Of a stretch of 64,000 bases of DNA, positions 31,620 to 43,300 are shown one piece after another; positions within the stretch are counted from its first letter, which is position 1, and every line of letters starts with the position of its first letter. The notes beneath the pieces were generated by a model, which was not told the DNA's origin, made no database searches, and saw only the letters and a program-made list of their open reading frames with translations. Origin of the DNA: Warburgia ugandensis (Eukaryota; Streptophyta; Magnoliopsida; Canellales; Canellaceae); contig CP141137.1 in assembly GCA_035236585.1 (NCBI GenBank), positions 11,548,327-11,612,326 on the forward strand, in the 5' to 3' direction. The translations under genes and the position numbers were made by a program.

Positions 31620-34420
31620 TATGTGTAGGACTTACTTGTCAGTTCAGTAATAGTTGAAGGACTTGTTTGTTTGAATATTAATAGTTGGAGGATAAATTGT
31701 GTATAGTTGAATAGTTGAGGGATGAAATTTCAAGTGAAGAAATAGCAGCAGGAGGACTTGAATGAACATTTGACATGCCATTCAGATATATTTGGACATA
31801 ATGAAGAGTGTGCAAATGAGCATGCATGCATTTGATCTTCATTGGCACTACTAAGTACTCATTTAAGAGGCAGTTAAAGATGAATAGGATACAAACTAGA
31901 CTATATGTACATCAATAGTTTAAGCATCAAAATATGATCCACTTGAGATCCACTTGAAATAACATTGATCTATAGTTAAAAGGACTAAATTGTAAATACT
32001 AAAATACTAGATTAAAGTATTGTAATATTAACTATACTGTGAGATCCATTTGAAAAAAAACTATAACATAGATCCATTTACACAAAATGAATACCCACAT
32101 TTGTAGACATTTATAGAAAATCAATTGTCACTCTATCAATGCTTTTGGAATTTACATTCATTACAAAAATCTCGCCAAAAGATACAAACATTTACATCCA
32201 TTCACATCCACTACTTGCTTGCTTGGCTTGTGTTGGAGTTTAAGTTGATTGATTAAGTTGTTGTGGTCCTTTAGTGGATCCATAACTTAATGTCATAGAT
32301 CAATGGACTCTGTATATTGTTCTCTTGCTTAACTTGATTGACTGTCTCTTTTGGCTTGCTTCCTTACTTATTTCATAAAAGTAAGGACTAAATTGTTAAG
32401 TATATAATAGTTGTAGGGACTTAAATACAATGTATGACATAGTTTAAAGATTGTAATGTATTGACTATAATAGTTGCAAGGACACAAGTACAATGTATAA
32501 CATAGTTTGAAGTATCAACAATATCAATGTTCAAATTCATAGATAAAAGTATAGAAATGGCAACTGTATGAAAAGAGAAAGGAATTATTATCTTAAGATG
32601 GTCACTAATGAATGTCCAACCATACTCTTCAACTGAATAAATATCCTCTAAGAGAAGTGTCAAAAGCCATATCCAAATATCTTTGCTCTCTATCTCACTC
32701 ATAGCATAAGCTATGGGAAAGATGTTATCACTGTAATCCTTCTCTATATTTGCTTCATCTAACCTAAGATAAGCCTACAACCACTAACAAATCCCTTTGT
32801 ACAGGTCTCAACAGACACATGCATCCTTTAGAAACAAGGAGGGGGCTCAACCTTCAACTTACAGGTGCTTCTATGACTCCACTACATAATACTCTCTATG
32901 AAGGCCATACTATTGAGATATCTTGCTTCTGAGCATGTCATTGTAACATAGACCTCATGTGACTCCCACATCGTAATCTCTACTGGCCTATGCCCTAAAA
33001 GCATCTAGGTCCCAACACAAGTTAGTCCCTCATATGCTCCATGTATTTTTCACTTGGCCATGTGTGAAGTTATGTTTGAATTGATTCCATAATTGCGAAG
33101 TTCATCATTCAATAAATTCAATTAGAAAGAGAGTATGCCTATGCTTAATGAAGCATAAATCCTTTAACCACACTTCATCTTACACTCAACTATTACCCTC
33201 TTCCATCATTTTTTATGTGACTGCAGTCAAAGTCATTTCAACTACATAACTTTTTAGTGCTGCTCCAAATGCCTTCACAAAAGAGAACTTCAAACCACAT
33301 CTCAAGTTGATTGGCCTCTTCATGTCAATAGTGTGTGGAATATTAGGTTGCTATCAACTCCACTTTCTCCCTCATCATCAAATCCTACTAAATTTCTTAA
33401 TTCTCTAGTATCACCCATATTACGCTCAGTCTCCCCACTTCCATCCTTTGTGTTAAAGGTTAGTAGCCCTTCATCACGGTATCTTATATTCTCCATAGAT
33501 CTATCACACTCTAAGGCAATTATCTCAATATACTCTTAGAAAAGATCCTCCTCCTCATGTTTGTTATCAAATTCACTCTCATAAAATAAAAAATTCTTCC
33601 TTTTCTTCCTCTTCTTAGCCTTCTTCTTCATCTTCCTCATGCTCTTCATCTTCATCTTATTCTTCTTCCTATCCGTCAACATGTCCTTCCCATACAAGCC
33701 AGATTGTGGAGCATTTAAAAGGACTACTAAGTATTGTATTGGTAGATTCAAGGTGAATAGTTAATTAGATGTTCTATTTTCAAGCTACAATGTAATACAA
33801 GTAATAGTTTGAGGAGCACAAGCGAGAGTATGTAATTATTGCAAGGGAATGACCTCTAATTCCTCCCCACAGCATGTAACGATTCTTCTTCTTCCTAAAC
33901 CTCTACATCCAGTCCTTCAATAGGTACTTCTTGTACAAGTTAAATTAGATGAGAATAGAAGGATTGAAGCTTAAATTAGTTAGCAAAGTTAAGGACTATA
34001 TATAAATGAATTTAGTAGTTCCAGAATCAAAGTGTAACATAGGTAATAGTTTGATGAGCACAACAAAGTCATAGTATTTTAAAATACATGAATTTAGTTG
34101 TTCCATAATTAGAGTGCAATGCTAATAATAGTTTGAGAGCTCAATATAGTTATAGTATTTAAGAAATACAATGGCTCACCTCATTAATGTGCTAATTTCT
34201 CTCACTTAATTTGTAACTCTTTTGCTTCTTCCTTTTTACTTCTTCTTCTTGTCCTTCCACATCTTATCCCTAAACATGTCCTTCTTGTAAACCAAATTAG
34301 GTAATAGTTAGTATTGAAGCTTAAATCAATTAATAGTTGAAGGACAAAAGTGCAATACAAATAATAGTTTCAGGACAAGAATGTAATTAGAGTATTTAAT
34401 TATTATAAGGACTGACCTCC
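31620..34420. repeat. Dispersed 'TAATAGTTTGAGGA' degenerate repeats in MULE interior
   Basis: A degenerate motif of about 40-50 bp, roughly 'GTGCAATACAAGTAATAGTT' plus 'TGAGGAGCACAA', recurs near 31650, 32410, 32470, 33790, 34040, 34120 and 34350. It resembles the 'TAGTTTAGGGGTCAAAATGT' part of the element's terminal repeats. The alignment was done by eye and the unit borders are not sharp. Confidence 0.5.
32421..33751 (-). pseudogene. MULE transposase remnant
   Basis: Minus-strand pieces in family order are as follows. An acidic/basic linker lies at 33751-33536 (FYESEFDNKHEEEDLF after a lysine-rich run). GFVSGCRLILG near 32800 matches the usual 'GCRPIIGLDG' block but has a stop where the D-containing part should follow. 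PIAYAMSEIESKDIWIW and GWTFISDHLKIIIP at about 32725-32560 match the 'P+A+AVVE.ESKDSW..FL' and 'FISD..KG' blocks of plant Mutator transposases. Stops and frameshifts separate the pieces, and no zinc-finger C terminus was found. Confidence 0.7.
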
Positions 34421-36004
34421 TAAACTATAGGTGTTTTCTCCTCTCCTTGGATAAAATGCAAAGCTAGAGGTGGTTGCTTAATCAAAAAGCTCAAAATACC
34501 ATATAGTGTTCCAAGTATAGCCCAATGGTCCTACATTAAGGAATTCCATTGTTACTAGATATTATCCTTTTCATAGTCCACCTTTCTCCTGACCTCCATT
34601 TCCTGACTAATTTGTATAAACATTTTTATAGCCTTTATCCTCTACTATCTTGACAATGTCTATTGCTGACTCAAAGTTAGAATCTTGTTTAGCCAAGCTA
34701 AAACTCCCACCCCTAGCATATGTGACTGTAGGTGTTTGCACAAACACTCTCGCATAAAATATGACAATTGTTATGCTATCTATGCCGACACAGGTATAGA
34801 TAAATCACACAATGCAACTATTAAGGACAAATACACAATGTCCAAAATTGACATAGATCATGCATATTATAGTACTATAGATCAATCTCACTATAGTATT
34901 AATTAGTGTTATACTATAAATCTAAAATATATTATGCACAATATGTAAATTTGACATAGATCTCGCCAAATATGATAGTTTTATCCTTTCTTTCACACTG
35001 TGATGTTCAAAAACAATTTTAGTCCTTTCATAGGCACATACAACATTTAAAGACAACATGTTTCAATTTATTCCGCCTAAGTTCTATAACAATGAAATCC
35101 TCAAACTATTAATGCTTAGTAGTGAAGTCGTGAAACTACCTAGAAACACTTGTTAGATTGACAACAATAACTATTCATGGTTTGTACTTTTTTCTATTTG
35201 TCAAATTGAAGTGAAGAGAAGGACATTACATTCAAGGCATAATTAACAAATACTATTAATGTTGCTTTTATCAATGTCACATTGCCAAGAAACAACGAAG
35301 AGAAGGATTTCGCATGGATAACTCTATTATTTCTATAGTAAACAATTTTTTCACTTTTTTGAAATGTAAAAAGGGACTTTAATTACACGTTCAAAACTCC
35401 ATTACAAGCAACATATATCCCACTATACAAATTTTTCAAAGAAAAAATATCTCTAACGACAAAGCTAATAGCAAATTCAAACAAGTACAGGGCCAAGATT
35501 GCAATCCAAAATGCTGTAAAGACTCCATTATTTTCAAGAAAAAATGAAAATTTTAACTTTTACAAACCTTAACCAATAAAATATGCAAATTGTGGTCAAT
35601 TTAAGACATACAAACTTGTAGTATATCACAAACCTCTAGTACATTAGAAACCCTAACCATGAATTTTGAAAGAAGAAGAAAATTCACAAAGTTCAAAAAG
35701 CCTTATTTTGTTGGATCTTACATGCATGTCCAATGAGATTATAACTTGTCATGGTGCTTCTCCACTTTGAAAATTAGTTGTCAGACAAAGTGTGGCTAAA
35801 AAAACATTAGCTTGAGTAAGGGAGGCCAAAGCAAAAGAGGAATGGTGGCTCATATTAGGCTTCCATTTCTTTTCTCTTTTTTTCTTTTACATTTTCACAA
35901 ATCACATCAATGGCAGTTTTGTAAGAACTTTTAAATTTTTTTTAATCTTTTTCCTTTTTATTGTAATTAAAAATTAGAAAAGAAAAAATATTCATTATGA
36001 TGCC

Positions 36005-36170
36005 CATTACAAACGTCCCTGTAGATTTGTTGATGTCTTTGGATAGAAATGTGATGGAAGGGCTAATGATGAAATAATTTGAATAGTTTAGAGATTAAAG
36101 TGTCAATCTGATAGTTTAGGGGTCAAAATGTGGAATGCAAGTATTTAAGGAAGTAAATTGTACTTTTTGC
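36005..36170. repeat. Right terminal inverted repeat of the MULE
   Basis: Inverted partner of 30556-30710. Its outermost bases, read inward on the minus strand, are GCAAAAAGTACAATTTACTTC. Confidence 0.7.
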
Positions 36171-37123
36171 TAATATATATTTTTTGCCTTATGCTTTGTT
36201 GGCTTTCTAAGCTTCCTCTCCTTAATTTCAATTTTTTTGGGGGAGCTAAATAAACAAAAGGTGATAATGAATAGTTTTTTGCTTTTTTATTTTATATAGA
36301 TTGTTAAAGAGCTTCCAATCTATGATTTTGTGGCTATAGTTGATCAAATAGTAAAACAACATGCTTGGATTTTTTGGTAAAAAACAAATAGTAAAAAAAG
36401 TGGAAGTTTTATTCTATAATTCTCTTTTTCAAAGCCATATTAATTCTTCAATCCAACATTGTGTATCTAGATGATTCACTGTAGTATAGATGTTTATACC
36501 ATGGCAAATGTCAGACAAGTTTGAATCCATTTGTCCAACTTCTTGTAATTAGACATGTCCAATTCTCCTTTGTAATTAGAACATCATTTCATATAATTAA
36601 CGTGGATGTTTAAATGCTTGTTTTGTGATAATTATGTATTTTTTGAAAAATAGTTAATTATTAGGTCACATAAATGCCCGAATTCAAGAAGGAAAAAAGT
36701 AGGCTACTATGTTAAACATGGAGAATGGGTACTGTTAACCATAAAGTAGGATTATAAATTTATGATTTTATAGAGAACACCTACTAGTTTAAGCAAATAG
36801 ATATATTATATATGTGTGCATGCTTCTAAATAAAGTTTAATAGGATTTTGGAGTGCTTGCATGGTTATGAGTATTCTTAATGTGTCATAGCAAAATTTGT
36901 GGAAGAAAACTAGAATTAGTAAAGGTTATAGAATTGATAAGTACAAAACCCAAACACTTTGGTTTTGGTCCTTAAAGATGGAATCGAACATCGCGACATA
37001 ATGATACTAGTCATGCTGAAAAATGGTGTGGTTCCAATTCTAGGTAGAATCAAACCAAAACATAACCATTGGCAACCTCATTAAATTGTATGGGGTTTTA
37101 TAGGGGTTGGGTTTTTGCATTAA
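36171..37123. other. Intergenic DNA, nothing recognised
   Basis: AT-rich sequence between the MULE and the first of a group of Au SINEs. No gene or transposon domain is visible. Confidence 0.5.
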
Positions 37124-37141
37124 TTAGTGATTAGAAGGCAT

Positions 37142-37320
37142 GAAGGAGAGCCTTAGTGCAACGGTAAAAGTTGTTGTCTATGACCTTGAGCTTATGGGTT
37201 CAAGGCATGGAAATAGCCTCTTGCAAAATGCAAGGTAAGGATGTGTACTTTAGGCCCTTGTGGTCGGCCCCTTCCTCGGACCCCACCTAGGCGGGAGCTT
37301 CATGCACCGGGGCTGCCCTT
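37142..37320 (+). mobile_element. Au SINE: Au SINE copy, full length, clear TSD
   Basis: Runs from GAAGGAGAGCCTTAGTGCAA to GCACCGGGGCTGCCCTT with box B-like GGTTCAAGGC. The target duplication is TTAGTGATTAGAAGGCAT (ending 37141) and TTAGTGATTAGAAGGTAT (ending 37337), one mismatch in 18. This is among the youngest copies in the window. Confidence 0.95.
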
Positions 37321-37843
37321 TAGTGATTAGAAGGTATATAATGCAAAATCCCTAGGATCAAGGGATGTTGTAGTGAGGTGTAACCTTGCCTTATGTTATC
37401 ACGAACAACCCATTGTAATAGAGATGTTGTGGTCGGTGGTGTCGAAGATTTTCTGAATTTTCATGGATTTTGCCCGCTAAGTGATTGATGATTTTGGAAC
37501 ATTCGATCAAAACTCCACGTAAGTGATTGAGGGTTTCATTTTTTGGCTGTTTTTGACATATTTGACTTCCATGGCAGTGGTTATAGGTGCTGAAAAACCA
37601 CTAAAACTCAAAATGTGAAAAATTTCTAGTGTAAAATATCTAATTTTTTTCTCACTAGAAATCCACTTGAACACTTATTTTTCTAGAGAGAGAAAAGAGA
37701 ACTAGTGGTTATGGCAGTGTAGACAAGGAGAAACTATCTTTCTTCCTATTATTTGACTTGCCTCGTCAAGCCACATGATACTGGTAGTGTTATAGAAGAG
37801 AATCTTATGCTTGCACCATCAATAATGTCCCATAAGTGTTAGA

Positions 37844-38003
37844 AAGGTAAGGTTGTCGTCATGTGACTTTGAAGTCAAAGGTTCAAGGTGTGGAATCAGC
37901 CTCTTGTAAAATGCAAGGTAAGGCTGCCTACTATAGGCCCTTCTGGTCCACCCCTTCCATGGACCCCGCATAGGTAGGAGCTTAGTCCACCAGGGCTGCC
38001 CTT
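37844..38003 (+). mobile_element. Au SINE: Au SINE copy, 5'-truncated
   Basis: Begins inside the head (GGTAAGGTTGTCGTCATGTG) and continues to CCACCAGGGCTGCCCTT. A diverged duplication may flank it (CATAAGTGTTAGAAAGG at the left, TTATGTGTTTGGAAGG at the right). Confidence 0.88.
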
Positions 38004-38372
38004 ATGTGTTTGGAAGGACTTCATAACACAATGTTGGACTTATTTTTATCTTTCTATTACACAAGCAAAATGGAAAGGATTTTTCAAGAATCTTAAGTTC
38101 CAAGAAGTGCATGATAAATACCTCCAGAGCTTGAGACTGCCATGGAAGTCAAGCACTCCAGACACGTACCTCTTTCTATTGCTTAGTACTGGGTTTGTAT
38201 CTTGAACAGAAAATGCTGATACAAAGCATGTACACATGGAGCTCTTCTTGCTGTATGTTCTGAGCAGTTGAGGACTAAACAGAGATTGAACTGATTAAGA
38301 AGCATAATCTTCATGATCTTTTCTATATCCCAGTTGCAATATTGTTGTATGATGGATGGCTATATTTACCTT

Positions 38373-38437
38373 TTGTGGTCCACCCCTTCCCTGAACCCCA
38401 TATAGGCGGGAGCTTTGTGCACCGGGACTGTCCTTCT
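38373..38437 (+). mobile_element. Au SINE: Au SINE 3' fragment
   Basis: Only the last 65 bp are present: TTGTGGTCCACCCCTTCCCT, then TATAGGCGGGAGCTTTGTGC, then ACCGGGACTGTCCTT. Confidence 0.85.
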
Positions 38438-38645
38438 TAAAGTCTAAGCAAGCTAATTATTCTGTGATTCAAACCATTAATCTAAAAGCCATCAAATAAT
38501 TCTAGGTACATATTAAATTTGTGGCATTTACATGGACAGGTGGAAGAAAAAGAGAATGATCCACAACCCCACCAGTTCAATGCAACAGAACGTACAAAAA
38601 TCCAATGGGAGTTTCTGTTTGGTGGTTGGAGAGCCACTATCCAAG

Positions 38646-38806
38646 AGTGGTAGCCAAAACTAAGTGGATCTTAGCTTTTTTTTGGGTGATTCGATCAGAT
38701 AATCCTAATCATTCAATTGCTCAAGCTTGTGCATTGTAGTTCTGATCTGAAAACCTTTTGACTAACATTGGGATCATCCAATGGATATGTTTTGGCACGT
38801 ACTACT
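38646..38806. mobile_element. Candidate MITE-like inverted-repeat element
   Basis: The left end AGTGGTAGCCAAAAC and the reverse complement of the right end, AGTAGTACGTGCCAAAAC, are similar, and both are followed by a TCC(A)/AGTGGAT block. The right part shares GGATCATCCAATGGATA with the inverted-repeat unit at 54564-54707, so the two may belong to one family. Boundaries and target duplication are unclear. Confidence 0.3.
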
Positions 38807-38835
38807 TGTTTTAGCTCATTTCTTCCTTGTACTTT

Positions 38836-39000
38836 CGTGAAGGTAAGCCTCGGTTTCGTGTGACCTTCAGGTCATGGGTTTGACGCACGGAAACAGTTTA
38901 TTGCAAAATGCAAGGTAAAGTTGCATAATATAGACCCTTGTGGTCTGTTCCTTCTCAGAGCCCTGCATGTGAGGGAGCTTCATGCATTGGGCTGCTCTTT
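38836..39000 (+). mobile_element. Au SINE: Au SINE copy with short TSD
   Basis: Starts GTGAAGGTAAGCCTCGGTTT with an internal loss in the head, then GTGTGACCTTCAGGTCATGG to TTGGGCTGCTCTTT. The flanks share CTTGTACTTT (38826-38835 and 39001-39010). Confidence 0.88.
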
Positions 39001-39372
39001 CTTGTACTTTGGTCATTGGCAACAAATTGACGAGCCTGATTATTATCAAATAATCATCCGCTGCTGCTCTCTCTCCTTTTTTCTTGCCTGTTAGGAAAAC
39101 CAATTTTTATACGATAGAATTCGATTCCATCTTCACTGTTCCCATTGAAAATTCCTTCTTAAAAAAGCTGACTAACAAATATGTCAGCTTCCATGGTAGG
39201 TTAAATCTAATGGCATGGATTTCCTCATAGCTGAATTCAAGAGCACGTTCTAGTAAAAGATGGAATCTGTGAGATCTGCCAGAGAATTCAATTTCATGTT
39301 CCGCAATGGCCCTTTTCGTACAAAAATTAACAAGTATCAGAAGATCTAAGCAAGTTTGAACTTTGTTGTTTG

Positions 39373-39463
39373 AGGTAACGAGTTTAAGGTGTGGAAACAG
39401 CCTTTTGTAAAAATACAAGGTAAAACTTTGTACTATAGGCCCTTGTGGTCCACCCATTCTCTT
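39373..39463 (+). mobile_element. Au SINE: Au SINE internal fragment
   Basis: The middle part only: GAGTTTAAGGTGTGGAAACA, TGTAAAAATACAAGGTAAAA, then CTATAGGCCCTTGTGGTCCA. Both ends are missing. Confidence 0.82.
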
Positions 39464-39487
39464 TATGTGTTATTAATTAGCCAACTT

Positions 39488-40020
39488 TGCAACGACCCAA
39501 AACATCAAAACGAAAGGCCCACCCAAAAAAGGCCTAGTTAATAATCTATTTTATTGAATATGAGGGGATAAGCTGCAATCTGATTAGTGGTCTGATTATT
39601 TTCAATATTACTTAAATTTTCATAAAAAATCATCAATATCTACCCAAACTACAGCCAGACCAAAAAATAACTAGAGTTAATTTTTATGTCAAATTCCATG
39701 ATTTATCACAAAAAGTCTCTAATTTTTATGAGAAGCTGAAAACCAATTTCCACCAAAATCCTTCAAAACCAGCAACCAAAGCACGCTGTTAAAATAATGA
39801 GCCGTTGACCTGCGGTTAAGATCTCAAAATCACACGGATTGGATAATTCACGTACATGGACTACATGAACTTTCTAAGAAAAATCAACGGTCCACATTCA
39901 ACTATCAAAATACTTATTTTCATATGCTAGAATCCTGCAGTTGCCGTAATTTTTGAGTTTCTAGATTATTCAAAACTAAACAAACCAGATGAACGGTCGG
40001 ATCCACCAAAGGTAGGGCCC
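39488..40020. other. Possible LTR fragment upstream of the RELCH homologue
   Basis: Begins TTTGCAACGACCCAAAA, similar to the start of many plant gypsy LTRs (TGTAACGACCC), and continues as AT-rich DNA with ACGGT-containing phrases often seen in such LTRs. No second end or target duplication was found. The assignment is tentative. Confidence 0.25.
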
Positions 40021-40357
40021 ATAGCTCTTACCAATGTATTTGTAGAGTCAACATCAGGAAACTTGTCATGCCTCTTTTCTGCCATCCACTCATCTTTACA
40101 TCCAGCTTTTAACCGCAAAAAATCATTACGAGGTTAAAACAGAGAAATAGAAATATGTCCAGCTTCTCCTAGATCTGTCCATCTGCCTCCCTCTCCATTG
40201 AGAAACGGCTTTGAATCTTGCTCGCCGATCTACCAACGCACACCCCAATTAACATTTCAAAGCTGGGGATTCAAACCAGCATGCATTGATCCGTCAATCT
40301 CGATTCAGCCACGGGAAACAAGAAACAAAGCAGGCAGAGGAAGGCGATTACCGATCC
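40021..40357 (+). promoter_or_regulatory. Proximal promoter and 5' leader of the RELCH homologue
   Basis: The sequence becomes richer in C and in CT tracts before the ATG at 40358, as plant leaders often are (for example CTGCCTCCCTCTCC near 40180). An upstream frame at 40198-40437 overlaps the start codon region in another frame and could act as an upstream ORF. The transcription start cannot be fixed. Confidence 0.35.
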
Positions 40358-43300
40358 ATGGATGTCGAGAAATCGTCTCTTTGCAACTGCGTCGTCAATT
40401 TCCTTCTGCAGGAGAACTACTTGCTTTCTGCATTTGAGCTGCTACACGAGCTTCTAGATGATGGCCGCGACGCACAGGCCATTAGGTTGAAAGAGTTCTT
40501 CTCCGATCCTACGCAGTTTCCGCCGGATCAGATCGCCCGTTTCAATGCCCTCCGAGGTAGAGCATCGTATTCTCTTCTTCAGATCTTTTCGGTTGTTCTG
40601 CTATGCTTTTGTTTTTCAGATTCGACGCTTACTTTTAGTGTTTCTTCAAAGTCAATCTTCTTTTTGCTTTGGTGATTTCCATTTTGTTATGCTACCGAAA
40701 TTCGAATGAAGATCGACTCAGTTCCAAATCACAATGTGATCTACGGTAGTTCCTTGTTTAATGTCGGCATCTTTTACAAGTTGCTATTCCGAGCTCTGTT
40801 TTCTAGTGGTGTTGGTTGTTGTAGGTGGGCATTGAGAGATAGAGAAATGAATTATTATCCTATGTGCACATCAAAATCAACTTCTCCTTTTGGGTAATTC
40901 TTTTTTCCTTGGCCATCATAGTTAGCTGGAAGGGGGTCTAACAGTACGGGAAATAACTAGGGCCTGCTTCTTTACCATTTAGCTAGGAGAATAAGGAAGG
41001 CAGGTCAGATTAGTTTTGGCAGAAGCTGATGCGACTTTCTTGGTCATTAGATCACTAATTATGTGATTCACCAAGTTGCAATAAAACTAAAGACCTCCAG
41101 ACTTATCATTAATTCAGTTCCCATGCTTCATTGTATTTTGATTGGAACCTAGTGGCATGAAACTGAAAATTATGCCGACTTCGCATCAATTCCTTAGCTT
41201 CAGATCACAGTTGAGTTGGTGACAGTACATTCTGATCTTGCATTTTGTTGATTAATTTTCCTATGGAAATTAAATTTGATGTACAAGATGGCTAGATGAT
41301 CCATGCAAATTGAGCATCAAAATGAAGCTTGTGTAACTCTCAAGCTTCATATAATACTTGGGATCTGATTGGTTTGAGACTCAACTCTGTACTCCTGCCA
41401 GGCAGTATGGCAAAAATTCATGCTTAATTGACTACCACAATATTAAAAAGGTGAGAAAATGCATTGTTAGCATTAGTTACCACTTCTGTTTTGTGTTGGA
41501 TGATGCACCCATATAAGGTTGCTATAACTTAGTAGCCATTATATATTCAAGGTGTTTTGTTTTACAACTTTAAGCATACTGGTGCCCTGTTTCAGAACCT
41601 TAAGTGTAAACAACTTCCTTGGTAAGGTGTTCGTATACCAACACCCTCTTTTAGAACCTTAAATATTAACAAAACCTAATTTGTGAGTTTTACAGTAATT
41701 TCAGATATGAGGAAGAGAAAGAAGGGAGCATTGTGGAAATGTGAAAGGGAAGAAAACAACTAAAGCATGCAATCTGAGAAAATGATAATGAGAAGTTAGC
41801 TAGTTCATATTGCTTCTTTGTTCACCAATCATGAGAAAATTCCTCATCTCATCCCTTGAAAGCAAGAAAAATGGAGCCTTTTTCTTGTCCAAACTTTATA
41901 ACAGTGAACCATGTAGCTTAGAATTTGAAATCAGATTGGTTGAACAAACAGGAAGATTTTTGAATCAAATTACATGAATGATTATGCATTTAACTTTAGT
42001 TTTTTGATAAACTGCTATTAAGACATTGCAAAAGCAAGCAATGCAATCCCTGAGCAAGCCGTTTAAGGCTTGTCAAACAAAATACGACCTTGTCAAGATC
42101 ATGGACAACCATGGAACTTATAGCAGCCCTAGTATGAGCTGGAGACTTTGCCATAATAGACAATGAAAGCTGAGAGCTGGCCATGGCATCCATTATAATC
42201 AAGCACCTTCTTAGTGGCATGAGTAATCTGTTGCAGCAAATCCTTCCTATTGGTCGGCCAGAACATTGAGAGAGTAGCCTTCTACTACAGTATGCTCAGC
42301 GAAACATGGTGCCAGCATTTGTTTCTTTTGTTTTGGAAGAAGAGGAATTTTGTCAAGTAACATATTTGTTGATGATAAAATGGTTTCTCTTTATCAAGTC
42401 AGAAGCAAAATGTGAGAACAGGAGGAGAGGATATACATGAAACTATGCCTTTAGGTCCCCACTACTGCCTTCACCTGTGAGCCTTTAGCAAGAAGTCCGT
42501 GAACGTGCAGGGATTTTATACATTTTAATTGTGCAAGCTGCATAACATGCCTAAGTTTCTAACCACTGTTACTGTAGAGTGCAAAATGGGCAGGCTCAGG
42601 AAGTTTGAGAATTTTACACAATAGAAGCTTGATCTTTTGGAGTTACAGTTGTCTTATATTGTAAGTTTTTGGGACAAGATACATCTGAGATGAAGCCCAC
42701 TTCTCATTATCAGCCATCATATAAATTATCTACCCATTATTTGTAATTTACTTGAAGAATACTAGCAACTTCAATGCATGCCTTTTGGAGACTTAATTTA
42801 GCACGCTGACATAAATGGCTCTTGATGCAGTTGAATGTGTCTTGCCAGCTGTCTGAAACACTGGCACAACCAAACTTTAAACTGTGGATCACTACTACTT
42901 AATACATCTATTCAATAACCCTCCAACACTTCTGCTTCATTGTCCTTCTGAAAAAATAAATCTATTAGATCAATCAAAGCAGAAAAGTCACGTTGCAGGC
43001 AGAGATTTACCCCTCATGCATTTCGATTGAAGCAACACTCTGCCTAGCTAGGGAATCGGGTACATCACTAGCAGACCTGAGCACATGCTGAAAATAGAAA
43101 AGATTGCGACTTGAAAGATGATGAATCTTATTGTTGATTGTCCCAAGACAACATGGACCATCGGCTACCTTGTTTGCCCAGTCTATAAAATTATAAAAAT
43201 CCCTTACATCAATCTGACAAAAGATTTTCAAGCCAGATACAACTTACAAGAGCTCTGACTTCCACCTTGTTAGATTTCTTTTTCCCTAACTAGACCTGAG

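Larger units (their letters stand above)
30556..36170. mobile_element. Mutator-like DNA transposon (MULE) with long TIRs, decayed
   Basis: The left end (30556-30710) and the reverse complement of the right end (36005-36170) share blocks in the same order. These are GTCAGTTTACTCC / GTACAATTTACTTCC, ACTTTAGTCCCTAAACTATT / ACTTTAATCTCTAAACTATT, CATTAGTCTGTCCAT / CATTAGCCCTTCCAT, and GTAATGGGC at the inner edge. Long terminal inverted repeats of about 160 bp plus a MULE transposase remnant on the minus strand (32421-33751) define a Mutator-like element of about 5.6 kb. No convincing 9-bp target duplication was found, so the outer boundaries may be off by several bases. Many stops make it non-functional. 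Confidence 0.75.
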
